Source: Micromonospora haikouensis
Lineage (GTDB): Bacteria; Actinomycetota; Actinomycetes; Mycobacteriales; Micromonosporaceae
Reading direction: 5' to 3'
NCBI RefSeq assembly: GCF_900091595.1
Contig: NZ_FMCW01000008.1
Span: forward strand, 1-64,000
Length of the DNA stretch: 64,000 nucleotides
The notes beneath the pieces are model-generated. The model was not told the DNA's origin, did no database searches, and worked only from the letters and a program-made list of their open reading frames with translations. Below are positions 15,935-27,207 of the stretch, one piece after another; position 1 is the stretch's first letter; the number at the start of each line of letters is the position of its first letter. Made by a program: the position numbers and the translations under genes.

Positions 15935-17335
15935 ATGGCCGGATCCCCCCTCCTCGCTGACCTGCGTGCCCTCCTCGGCGACGCCGCCGTCCTGACCGAC
16001 CCCGACCTGCTGCGGATGCACGAGCGGGACGAGGCCGACCTGTGCGCCTCGGGCACGCCGCTGGTGGTGGTCCGCCCCCGTGACACCGCGCAGGTGGCCG
16101 GCGTGGTCCGGGCGGCGGCCCGGCACGGCGTACCCGTGGTGCCGCAGGGGGCGCGGACCGGGCTGGCGGGCGCGGCGAACGCGGTGGACGGCGCGGTGGT
16201 GCTGAGCACGGTGGCGATGGACCGGATCCTGGAGATCGACCCGGTGGCCCGGATCGCCGTGGTCCAGCCCGGTGTGGTGAACGCGACACTGGCCGGGGCG
16301 GTGCGCCGGGAGGGGCTCTACTATCCGCCGGACCCGGGCTCCTGGGAGTCGTCCACGATCGGCGGCAACGTCGCCACCAACGCGGGCGGCATGTGCTGCG
16401 TCAAGTACGGCGTGACCACCGAGTACGTGCTCGGCCTGGAGGTGGTGCTCGCCTCCGGCGAGGTGCTGCGCACCGGGCGGCGCACCGCCAAGGGCGTCGC
16501 CGGCTACGACCTGACGCGGCTCTTCGTCGGCTCGGAGGGCACCCTCGGGGTGATCACGGAGGTGACCGTGGCGCTGCGGCCCGCGCCGGAGGAGTCGCTC
16601 ACCCTGGTCGCCGTGTTCGACTCGACGGCGGACGCCGGCACGGCGGTGGCCCAGATCGCCGCGAAGGGCCTCACCCCGAGCCTGCTGGAGCTGCTCGACC
16701 GCACCCACCTGCGGGCCATCGAGGCGTACCAGCCGATGGGGCTGCGCACCGACGCGCAGGCGCTGCTGCTGGCCGCCGTGGACACCGGTTCGCGGGCCGC
16801 CGACGACCTGGCGAGGATCGCCGAGGTGTGCGAGGCCGCCGGTGCCGACGAGGTGTACGCGGCCACCGACGCCGTGGAGGCGGCGGCGCTGCTCCAGGCC
16901 CGCCGGCTGGCCCACCCGGCGATGGAGAAGTTCGCCGCCGACACGTACCCGGGTGGCAACGGCGGGCTGGTGATCGACGACGTGGCGGTGCCGCGCGGGG
17001 CGCTCGCCGAGCTGCTGGACGGGGTGGCCCGCATCGCCGAGGAGTGCGCCGTGCCGATCGGGGTGGTGGGGCACGCCGGCGACGGCAACCTGCACCCGAA
17101 CATCGTGGTCGACCGCGCCGACCCGGCGAGCGTGGAGCGGGGCCGGCGGGCGTTCGACGAGATCATGCGGCTCGGGCTGGAGCTGGGCGGCACCTGCACC
17201 GGCGAGCACGGGGTGGGGCTGCTCAAGCGGGACTGGTTGGCCCGGGAGATCGGGCCGGTCGGGGTGCGGGTGCACCAGGCGATCAGGTCGGCGCTCGACC
17301 CGACGGGGCTGTTCAACCCCGGCAAGGTGCTCTGA
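15935..17335 (+). CDS. FAD-binding oxidase, GlcD / D-lactate dehydrogenase type
   Basis: This 466-aa protein matches GlcD-like FAD-linked 2-hydroxyacid oxidoreductases. The PCMH-type FAD domain is shown by VPVVPQGARTGLAGAANA and DPGSWESSTIGGNVATNAGG and by GYDLTRLFVGSEGTLGVITE. The C-terminal substrate domain has GHAGDGNLHPN and GTCTGEHGVGLLKRDWL. The final FNPGKVL is typical of the family. Probable substrates are glycolate or D-lactate, and the choice is not determined by sequence. No iron-sulfur partner subunit is adjacent. It is cytosolic or membrane-peripheral. Confidence 0.92.
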   Translation: MAGSPLLADLRALLGDAAVLTDPDLLRMHERDEADLCASGTPLVVVRPRDTAQVAGVVRAAARHGVPVVPQGARTGLAGAANAVDGAVVLSTVAMDRILEIDPVARIAVVQPGVVNATLAGAVRREGLYYPPDPGSWESSTIGGNVATNAGGMCCVKYGVTTEYVLGLEVVLASGEVLRTGRRTAKGVAGYDLTRLFVGSEGTLGVITEVTVALRPAPEESLTLVAVFDSTADAGTAVAQIAAKGLTPSLLELLDRTHLRAIEAYQPMGLRTDAQALLLAAVDTGSRAADDLARIAEVCEAAGADEVYAATDAVEAAALLQARRLAHPAMEKFAADTYPGGNGGLVIDDVAVPRGALAELLDGVARIAEECAVPIGVVGHAGDGNLHPNIVVDRADPASVERGRRAFDEIMRLGLELGGTCTGEHGVGLLKRDWLAREIGPVGVRVHQAIRSALDPTGLFNPGKVL

Positions 17336-17355
17336 CGCGGTCCTCGGCCCGACCG

Positions 17356-17892
17356 TCAGGCGGTGGCCTCCGCCGGGGTGGCCTGGGTGAGCAGCAGCAG
17401 GATCTCGTACCCCAGGGGTGGCCGCTCCTCCCCCGGGCAGTCCTCGATCGTGATCGGGCCCGGCGTGGTGACCAGCACGGACGTCAGGGCGTCGATGCAG
17501 CTCACCCGGTAGCCCCGGGCCTTGTCGGTCTCGGCGGCCAGCCGCTCGTCGGTGAGCAGCGCGCGCAGCCGCTGCGTCTGCTCGGGGGCGAGTTGCCCGG
17601 ACGACCGGACGTCGTCGCCGGCGCAGTTGGCGCAGTCCCACCGCCCGTCGGGCTGGACGGACAGCGTCCGCACCGGGCCGTCCTGGCCGTGCTTCTGCAC
17701 CAGTTCCACCCGCACCGGCCCGCCGGCCGCCGCGCCACCGGCCGGGGATGCCGGCGACCCGTCGGGCGGCGGGGCGGTCGCCGTGCCGGCCCGGCGGACC
17801 GGCCCGACCGTCGAGCAGGCGGCGAGCGCCCCGACGAGCAGGGCACCGGCGGCCAACGGGATGATCGAACGCGCGCGAAAAGGGCGGATCAC
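17356..17892 (-). CDS. Predicted lipoprotein of unknown function
   Basis: This 178-aa product has a positively charged head, a hydrophobic stretch, and the lipobox LAAC at about residues 23-26. It should be exported, lipidated on Cys, and anchored outside the membrane. A Gly/Ala/Pro linker follows, and then a small domain with four cysteines (DCANCAGDD, VSCIDAL and IEDCPGEE) that may form disulfides. I do not recognise a family. It starts at GTG 17892 and is convergent with the oxidase gene, 20 bp away. Confidence 0.7.
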   Translation of the reverse strand: MIRPFRARSIIPLAAGALLVGALAACSTVGPVRRAGTATAPPPDGSPASPAGGAAAGGPVRVELVQKHGQDGPVRTLSVQPDGRWDCANCAGDDVRSSGQLAPEQTQRLRALLTDERLAAETDKARGYRVSCIDALTSVLVTTPGPITIEDCPGEERPPLGYEILLLLTQATPAEATA

Positions 17893-17977
17893 GCGCCGGA
17901 ACGTACCCGATCATGGTGCCGTCGGGTACCGGCCGAGCGGCCGGACAGGGGTGGCCCGCCCTCCGGTACGGGTTCGG

Positions 17978-19810
17978 CTACCGGGGGGACGACGGGAGTT
18001 CGACCGGATCGCCGTCGGCGCCCCGGTCCGCCGCGAAGCCGCGCACGTCCGGCGCGCCGAGCCGGGCCGCGTCCGCCGTCGCGTCGTCCGGCATGAGCTG
18101 CGACTCCCGCTCCGCCTCCACCCGGGCCCGGTAGTGGGCGACCTCACGCGCCCGGGTCGCCGCGTCCCAGCCCAGCACCGCGCCCATCAGCTCGGCGGTG
18201 TGCTCGGCCGACTCCAGGCCGCGGTGGGCCGTCTCGAAGGAGATCCGGGTACGCCGGGTCAGCACGTCCTCCAGGTGCAGCGCCCCCTCGGCGCGGGCCG
18301 CGTACGTCACCTCGGCCGCCAGGTATTCCGGCGCGCCGGCCAGCGGGGAGGCGAGCAGCGGATCGGCGTCGACCAGCGCCAACAGGTCGAGGGTGAGGGT
18401 GCCGTAGCGCTCCAGCAGGTGCTCGACCACGCCGACCGGCACCCCGTGCCGGCGGGCCAGGTCGGCCCGGTCCCGCCACATCGCGGCGTACCCGTCGGCG
18501 CCGAGCAGCGGCAGGTCGGCCGTGCGGGACGGGCGGACCCCGCCGAGCCGGCGGGCCGCGCGGTCCACCACGTCGGAGGCCATCACCCGGTACGTCGTGT
18601 ACTTGCCCCCGGCGACGAGCAGCAGCCCGAGCATGGGCTCGACCACCGCGTGCTCCCGGGACAGTTTGGAGGTGGAGTCCGCCTCGCCGGCCAGCAGCGG
18701 CCGCAGGCCGGCGTAGACGCCCTCGATGTCGTCGGTGGTCAGCGGCCGGTCCAGCACCGTGTTGACCTGCTCCAGCAGGTAGGCGATGTCGCGGGCCGAC
18801 GCAGCCGGGTGGGACCGGTCGAGCCGCCAGTCGGTGTCGGTGGTGCCGATGATCCAGTGCCCGCCCCAGGGGATGACGAACAACACGCTGGTGGCGGTGC
18901 GCAGGATCAGGCCCGCCTCGCCGGTGATCGCCGAGCGGGGCACCACGAGGTGCACCCCCTTCGACGCCCGGACCCGGACGCCCCGGCGCAGCCCGACGTC
19001 GTTGAGCATCCGCGACATGTCGTCGGTCCACACGCCGGTCGCGGCGACGACGGTGCGGGCGCGTACTTCGAACTCGGCGTCCGGTGAGCCGGGCGGCGCC
19101 TCCAGGTCGCGGACCCGGACCCCGGTCACCTCGCGCGCCTGCCGGACGAGGCCGACGGCGCGGGTGCTGGTGACCACCGTCGCACCCAGGCTGGCGGCGG
19201 TGCGGGCCAGGGTGACCACCAGCCGGGCGTCGTCGACCTGCCCGTCGTAGTAGCGGATCGCCCCGGCGAGGCCGTCGGCGCGCAGGCTCGGGAAGATCCG
19301 CCGTGCGCCCTCCCTGCTGAGGTGCCGGTGCAGCGGCATCCCCCGCCCGCCCCCGAACAGCCCGGCGAACGCGTCGTACGCGGCCACGCCGAGGCCGTAG
19401 TAGGAGCGGCGGAAGGTGCGGCCGGGCAGGTCGCGTACGCCCTTGCCGGCGGGCAGCGGGACCAGGATCGGCACCGGCCGGACCAGGTGCGGGGCGAGCC
19501 GGGTGGCGAGCAGCCCCCGCTCGGTGAGCGCCTCGTGGACCAGGTGGAACTCCAACTGCTCCAGGTAGCGCAGGCCGCCGTGGATCAGCTTGCTGGACCG
19601 GCTGGAGGTGCCGGCGGCGAAGTCGCGCGCCTCCACCAGGGCCACCTTCAGGCCCCGGGAGGCGGCGTCCAGCGCCGCGCCGGCACCGGTGACGCCACCG
19701 CCGATCACCAGGACGTCGAACCGCTCGGCGCGCAGTCGCCGCAGGTCGGCGGCGCGGCGCGCCGGGGAGAGCTGGCCGGCGACGCTTCGGGAGACGTTGG
19801 GGTCACGCAC
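17978..19810 (-). CDS. glpD: Aerobic glycerol-3-phosphate dehydrogenase
   Basis: This 610-aa FAD enzyme oxidises sn-glycerol-3-phosphate to dihydroxyacetone phosphate and feeds electrons to quinone at the membrane. The dinucleotide motif VLVIGGGVTGAGAALDAA is near the start. It is followed by AAGTSSRSSKLIHGGLRYLEQ, the signature of the GlpD family, GVHLVVPR and the second signature GGKYTTYR. The C-terminal GlpD capping domain is complete. GTG 19810 is a likely start; an in-frame ATG at 19846 is an alternative. No glpK or glpF is adjacent. It is divergent from the subtilisin gene by 63 bp. Confidence 0.94.
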   Translation of the reverse strand: MRDPNVSRSVAGQLSPARRAADLRRLRAERFDVLVIGGGVTGAGAALDAASRGLKVALVEARDFAAGTSSRSSKLIHGGLRYLEQLEFHLVHEALTERGLLATRLAPHLVRPVPILVPLPAGKGVRDLPGRTFRRSYYGLGVAAYDAFAGLFGGGRGMPLHRHLSREGARRIFPSLRADGLAGAIRYYDGQVDDARLVVTLARTAASLGATVVTSTRAVGLVRQAREVTGVRVRDLEAPPGSPDAEFEVRARTVVAATGVWTDDMSRMLNDVGLRRGVRVRASKGVHLVVPRSAITGEAGLILRTATSVLFVIPWGGHWIIGTTDTDWRLDRSHPAASARDIAYLLEQVNTVLDRPLTTDDIEGVYAGLRPLLAGEADSTSKLSREHAVVEPMLGLLLVAGGKYTTYRVMASDVVDRAARRLGGVRPSRTADLPLLGADGYAAMWRDRADLARRHGVPVGVVEHLLERYGTLTLDLLALVDADPLLASPLAGAPEYLAAEVTYAARAEGALHLEDVLTRRTRISFETAHRGLESAEHTAELMGAVLGWDAATRAREVAHYRARVEAERESQLMPDDATADAARLGAPDVRGFAADRGADGDPVELPSSPR

Positions 19811-19873
19811 CCGTCCACCGTAACCGCCGTGGCCACCACGCGGCATGTCGTGATCCGGCCGTACTGTCGGGGC

Positions 19874-22369
19874 ATGGAGGTCGGTCCGTACGCAGGTCGT
19901 CCCTTTCCGCCCGTGGCCGTCCCGCCGGCCCGCCCCGGCCCGTGGCCCGTGGTGGCGGCGGTGCTCCTCGGGTGCTGGACGGTCGCGGTCGCCGTGCCGG
20001 GTGAGCTGGTCGGCTGGCTGGCCGACCAGGTCCGGCTCGCCACCGGCCTGGACCGGGTGGTCTGGCTGTGGCCGGTGGCCGCCGCCGTGACGGTGCTGCT
20101 GTCCGGGGTGCCGGCGCTGCTGCTGGCCCTGCTGCCCCGCTCCGGGGCGGTCCGGGCCACCGGCCGCGCCTGGCTCGCCGGGCTGCTCGCCCTCGGCGCG
20201 CTCACCGGCCTGCGCGCCCTGCCGCCGGTGCATTACGAGGCGTACCTGGCCGCGCTGGCGGCGACGGCTGCCCTGCTCGCCGTGGTGCTGCCCCGGCTGG
20301 TCCGGGGCCCCGCGCCCGACCCGACGCCGCCGGCAGCCGGCCCCGACCGGCCGCACGCCCCCGCCGCGCCGGCCGGGCCCGCTGCCGGAACGGGCCCGGC
20401 CGGGCCCGTTCCGGCGGCCCCACCGGCCGTGACCTGGCTGGCGGTGGCCGCCGGGCTGGCGACGCTGCTGCCCTGGGCGTGGTTCGGCGCGCTCGGCGGG
20501 CTGCTGGAGACCGTGCTCGCGGCGGCGGCCGCGGCGGCCGTCGGCGTCCTCGCCGGGGCGCTGCTCGGCGCCCGGTTCTGGGCGCACCTCGCGGGCGGGC
20601 CGCCGCACCGGCCGGCGCGGCTGGTGCTGGTCGGGGGCCTGGTGGCCGGGGTGACGCTGCTGCTGCTCGCCGCCGGCACCGGGCAGTCCGGCGCGCAGCT
20701 GCCCGCCCTGCTGACCCTGCCGCCGCTCGGCTTCGCGCTGGCCGCCCTCCAGGCGCCCGCGCTGCGGGCCGGCGGGCCCGCCGGCACCGCGCCCGTGCGC
20801 TGGCTGGTCGGGCTCGCCGCGTTCGGGCCGCTGGCCTTCGCCGACCCGGAGGAGGTCACCCTGCTCCTGGCGACCACCCGGGACGTGCCGTTCTGGGTGG
20901 CGGTCGCGGCCGCCGCCGGGCTCGCGGTGGCCGCGCTCCTGGCGGTCGCGTACGGCGTGCTGCTGGCCCGCCCGCGTGGCCGCGCGCCGAGCCGGCCGGT
21001 GGCGGCGGCGACCGCCGGGGTGCTGCTCGCCGGGGCGGCGCTGGTCCACCTCGGCCCCGGCCAGCCCGGCCTGCACGGCGAGCGGTTGCTGGTGGTGCTG
21101 CGCGAGCAGGCCGACCTGGGCGGCGTGCCGGCCGGCGGGGCGGGTCAGGCGGGCCGGGACGCCCGCGCCCGGGAGGTCTACCGGCGGCTGGTCGCCACGG
21201 CCGAGCGCACCCAGGCGGGGCTGCGCCGCGACCTGAGCCGGCTGGGGCTCGACCCGACGCCGTACTACCTGGTCAACGCGATCGAGGTGGACGGCGGGCC
21301 GGCGGTGCGGGCCTGGTTGTCGCGCCGCCCGGAGGTGGACCGGGTGCTGCTGAGCCAGCGGCTGCGCCCGCTGCCGGCCGGGGCACCGACCAGCCGGGGC
21401 GATCAGCCGGCGCCCTCCGGGCCGGCCTGGAACGTCTCCCTGCTCCGCGCCGACCGGGTCTGGTCGCAGCTCGGCGTGACCGGGGCCGGCATCGTGGTGG
21501 GCAGCTCCGACTCCGGGGTGGACGGGCGGCACCCGGCGCTGGCCGGCGGCTTCCGGGGCGGCGACGACTCCTGGTACGACCCGTGGGACCACACCCGCGC
21601 GCCGACCGACCAGGGCGGCCACGGCACCCACACGACGGGCAGCGCCGTCGGGCGGGACGGGATCGGGGTGGCCCCCGGGGCGAGCTGGGTCGGCTGCGTC
21701 AACCTGGACCGCAACCTCGGCAGCCCGGCGCGCTACCTCGACTGCCTCCAGTTCATGCTGGCCCCGTTCCCGGCGGGTGGCGACCCGTTCACCGACGGGC
21801 GTCCAGAGCGGGCCCCGCAGGTGCTGACGAACTCGTGGGGCTGCCCGCCGATCGAGGGCTGCGACCCGGCGGCGCTGCGGCCGGCGGCCGACGCGCTGGA
21901 CGCGGCCGGCATCTTCGTGGTCGCGGCGGCCGGCAACACGGGGCCGTACTGCCGGTCGATCGAGGACCCGCCGGCGACGTACCCGGACGTGTTCACCGTC
22001 GGGGCGACCGACCGGGACCGCCAGGTCGCCGACTTCTCCAGCCGGGGGCCGGTGCCCGGCGTGGCGAAGCCGGATGTGGTCGCCCCGGGCGTGGGGGTGC
22101 TCTCCGCGATGCCGGGCGGCGGGTACGCCACGCTGGACGGCACGTCGATGGCGGCCCCGCAGGTCGCGGGCGTGGTGGCGCTGATGTGGTCGGCGAACCC
22201 GGCGCTGATCGGGGACCTGGAGCGCACCCGTCGGATCCTGCGCGACACCGCCGTCCCGGCCGGGGCGACGTACGCCTCCCGCGGCCCGGCGGACGCCTGC
22301 GGCGGCGACGTGAACATCACCGGGGCCGGCCTGGTCGACGCGTACGCCGCTGTCCGCGCGGCGCGCTGA
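19874..22369 (+). CDS. Subtilisin-like serine protease (S8) with a polytopic membrane N-terminus
   Basis: This 831-aa protein has roughly 400 N-terminal residues containing about eight to ten hydrophobic segments, including WPVVAAVLLGCWTVAVAVPG and RLVLVGGLVAGVTLLLLAAG. After a short helical stretch comes a complete S8 domain (residues about 520-830). The catalytic triad is visible as Asp in SSDSGVDGRHPA, His in GGHGTHTTGSAVG, and Ser in LDGTSMAAPQVAGV, with the oxyanion Asn in AAGNTGPYC. There is no cleavable signal peptide, so the protease should face outward on a polytopic anchor. Typical subtilisins have only a signal and propeptide. The stop is followed by repeat copy 3. Confidence 0.9.
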   Translation: MEVGPYAGRPFPPVAVPPARPGPWPVVAAVLLGCWTVAVAVPGELVGWLADQVRLATGLDRVVWLWPVAAAVTVLLSGVPALLLALLPRSGAVRATGRAWLAGLLALGALTGLRALPPVHYEAYLAALAATAALLAVVLPRLVRGPAPDPTPPAAGPDRPHAPAAPAGPAAGTGPAGPVPAAPPAVTWLAVAAGLATLLPWAWFGALGGLLETVLAAAAAAAVGVLAGALLGARFWAHLAGGPPHRPARLVLVGGLVAGVTLLLLAAGTGQSGAQLPALLTLPPLGFALAALQAPALRAGGPAGTAPVRWLVGLAAFGPLAFADPEEVTLLLATTRDVPFWVAVAAAAGLAVAALLAVAYGVLLARPRGRAPSRPVAAATAGVLLAGAALVHLGPGQPGLHGERLLVVLREQADLGGVPAGGAGQAGRDARAREVYRRLVATAERTQAGLRRDLSRLGLDPTPYYLVNAIEVDGGPAVRAWLSRRPEVDRVLLSQRLRPLPAGAPTSRGDQPAPSGPAWNVSLLRADRVWSQLGVTGAGIVVGSSDSGVDGRHPALAGGFRGGDDSWYDPWDHTRAPTDQGGHGTHTTGSAVGRDGIGVAPGASWVGCVNLDRNLGSPARYLDCLQFMLAPFPAGGDPFTDGRPERAPQVLTNSWGCPPIEGCDPAALRPAADALDAAGIFVVAAAGNTGPYCRSIEDPPATYPDVFTVGATDRDRQVADFSSRGPVPGVAKPDVVAPGVGVLSAMPGGGYATLDGTSMAAPQVAGVVALMWSANPALIGDLERTRRILRDTAVPAGATYASRGPADACGGDVNITGAGLVDAYAAVRAAR

Positions 22370-22374
22370 GGGGT

Positions 22375-22423
22375 AAGGAAGGGCCCCTTGTTAACGCATA
22401 CGGTAGAGAGGGGTCCCCTTCTC
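22375..22423 (+). repeat. 49-bp palindromic intergenic repeat, copy 3
   Basis: Starts 5 nt after the protease TGA (TGA-GGGGT-AAGG). The left arm is AAGGAAGGGCCCCTTG, followed by GTTAACGC and a right arm AGGGGTCCCCTTCTC. Compensating changes keep most of the hairpin pairing, for example CCCCTT opposite AGGGG. Confidence 0.88.
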
Positions 22424-22541
22424 ACCCCCGCCCGCGCCCGCCCCGACGGCAGCGGCGGGCGAAACGGGCACGGGGTCGGATAGCGCCGTTCGGCCGTCCC
22501 GGCCATCGACGGCCACCTACCGTCGAGGTGAGGAGGCAGCG

Positions 22542-22805
22542 ATGACCACGGACGACGCACAGGCCGACGACCTGCGCCCCGCCGCCTGGGTGCCGGTCGA
22601 GGAGATCGCGGGGCAACTGCCGTTCGACCGGCTGGACTACGGCGACGCCGAGCAGTTGGCGGAGATGGCCGGGGGCGACGCGCTCGCGGCCGAGGAGCCG
22701 GTGGTCCTGGTCGACGAGCCGATCCGCGTCGACGAGCCGATCCGCATTCGCCGGCCGTCCGGCCGGGCCGGGAGGCGACGCGACCAGCCGCCCCTGCCGA
22801 CGTGA
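22542..22805 (+). CDS. Small acidic hypothetical protein (87 aa)
   Basis: ATG 22542 follows a strong GAGGAGG site. The product is acidic (WVPVEEIAGQLPFDRLDYGD in the middle) with a basic, proline-containing tail. An 18-bp exact tandem duplication at 22710-22745 encodes VDEPIR twice. I do not recognise a family. It is convergent with groEL, with a shared hairpin between them. Confidence 0.65.
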   Translation: MTTDDAQADDLRPAAWVPVEEIAGQLPFDRLDYGDAEQLAEMAGGDALAAEEPVVLVDEPIRVDEPIRIRRPSGRAGRRRDQPPLPT

Positions 22806-22867
22806 GAGCCGGCGGCGGGCGTGTCGCCGAGGTGGGGGCACCAGCGGTGGTGGGCCGGCGCGACGCG

Positions 22868-22901
22868 GAAGGGGCGGGCCGCTGACGCGACCCGCCCCTT
22901 C
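22868..22901. terminator. Bidirectional terminator hairpin at the groEL 3' end
   Basis: GAAGGGGCGGG (22868-22878) and CCCGCCCCTTC (22891-22901) form a perfect 11-bp stem with a 12-nt loop. It lies between the convergent 87-aa gene and groEL and probably ends both transcripts. Confidence 0.8.
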
Positions 22902-22937
22902 GACGTGCGGTGTAGCTGAACTCGGGTGGGGCTGGAC

Positions 22938-25969
<3,032 letters not shown>

Positions 25970-26120
25970 GGGCCCTCCTCAGCGGCGACGCCGGAACGGC
26001 TCACGATCTTCCCTGGCCCGACCCGCCTCCGCCGCCCCGGGGCGACGCGCTCCGCCCGGGGGCGACGCGCTCTGCCCAGCACCGGCGGCCCGCCCGCCCG
26101 CGGGCCCCAGCGTCGGGCGG

Positions 26121-26324
26121 TCAGGCGACGACGCGTACGCGCTCGGCCTGCGGCCCCTTCTGCCCCTGGGCGATCTCGAACTCGACGCGCTGCCCGTCAT
26201 CCAGCGCCTTGTAGCCGTCCATCTCGATGGCGGAGAAGTGGACGAAGACGTCCTGCCCCCCGTCGACGGCGATGAAGCCGTAGCCCTTCTCGGCGTTGAA
26301 CCACTTCACGGTGCCCTGTGCCAC
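26121..26324 (-). CDS. csp: Cold-shock domain protein
   Basis: This 67-aa protein is a classic CspA-family single OB-fold. It reads [20 protein letters not shown] and contains the RNA-binding motifs KGYGFI (RNP1) and VFVHFSAI (RNP2). It binds single-stranded nucleic acid and melts RNA secondary structure in the cytosol. GTG 26324 is preceded by GGAAG. The 224 bp upstream contain no other gene and no recognisable thermoregulatory element. Confidence 0.95.
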   Translation of the reverse strand: MAQGTVKWFNAEKGYGFIAVDGGQDVFVHFSAIEMDGYKALDDGQRVEFEIAQGQKGPQAERVRVVA

Positions 26325-26548
26325 GGTGCACTTCCTAACGTCGCGCGGCCTTCCACGAGCGGGTACGCCGACGGAACCGGCGGCCCCGGGAACACCGGTT
26401 TCACCCGTCTGCGCCGACCGGGAAACCAGTGACCGAAATCGCACGCTACACGAGGAGTGACGATGGCGCACGGCCACAAATGGGGCTATAACGGACCGAC
26501 CTCAACCCGGCACTCCATAGGCGACCATCACTGCGATAGGTATGCGGG

Positions 26549-27142
26549 ATGACAGCAGTTTCCCGCCCGCCGACCGACCCGGGCAGCGCCCCGACGGGGA
26601 CGGCCGACGCCGTCGCACGGGCAGCCGACGTACGCCGGGTGACCCTGCCGGACGCGGCCCGGATGCGGGCGCTGCGGCTGGAGATGCTCGCCGACGCGCC
26701 GCTGGCCTTCCTGGAGACCCTGGCGGAGGCCGCCGCCCGCCCGCATGCCGAGTACGCGGCCCGCGTCGCGTCGGTCGCCAGCGGCCGGCACACCGCCCAG
26801 TTCGTCGCCGACCCCGGCGCGGACCGGCCCGGCGGCCCCGCCGGGCGGCTCCTCGGGCACGCCGGCGGGACGGTCTCGGCGGACGAGCCCGGCCTCACCG
26901 TCGTCTACGCCGTCTACGTCACGCCGGCCCGGCGCGGCACCGGGCTGCTCGCCGCGCTGATCGAGGGGGTCGCCGCCTGGTCCCGGGAGTGCGGTCGGCC
27001 GGAGCTGATGCTGGAGGTCGTCGTCGGCAACGACCGCGCCTACCGGGCGTACCGGAGGCTGGGCTTCGTCGACACGGGCGTGCGGGTGCCGCACCCGAGG
27101 CTCCCCGCCCTGCGTGAGCTGCAGATGCGCCGCCCGGCGTGA
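26549..27142 (+). CDS. GNAT-family N-acetyltransferase
   Basis: This 197-aa protein has a GNAT core. It carries AVYVTPARRGTGLLAALIEGV (motif A, acetyl-CoA pyrophosphate loop R-x-x-G-x-G/L) and LEVVVGNDRAYRAYRRLGFVDTG (motif B). The first 30 residues are poorly conserved. There is no ribosome site before ATG 26549, and a TATG-rich stretch lies just upstream, so it may be leaderless or start later. The acceptor is unknown. It is convergent with paaN, with repeat copy 4 in between. Confidence 0.82.
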   Translation: MTAVSRPPTDPGSAPTGTADAVARAADVRRVTLPDAARMRALRLEMLADAPLAFLETLAEAAARPHAEYAARVASVASGRHTAQFVADPGADRPGGPAGRLLGHAGGTVSADEPGLTVVYAVYVTPARRGTGLLAALIEGVAAWSRECGRPELMLEVVVGNDRAYRAYRRLGFVDTGVRVPHPRLPALRELQMRRPA

Positions 27143-27153
27143 GGCGGGGCGTT

Positions 27154-27202
27154 TGCAGGGGCCCCCTGTACAACAGAATGCGTTAACAAGGGGCCCCTCC
27201 TT
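27154..27202 (-). repeat. 49-bp palindromic intergenic repeat, copy 4
   Basis: On the minus strand it begins 5 nt after the paaN stop in the context TGA-GGTGC-AAGG, identical to copy 1. Its centre (GCATTCTGTTGTACAGG) is also identical to copy 1, so the two are close relatives. It lies between convergent genes. Confidence 0.9.
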
Positions 27203-27207
27203 GCACC

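Noticed and set aside
17978..21631. A 1217-aa minus-strand frame that extends glpD upstream across the protease gene
   Set aside because: Only the part downstream of 19810 encodes GlpD. The upstream part is low-complexity and overlaps the subtilisin gene on the other strand.
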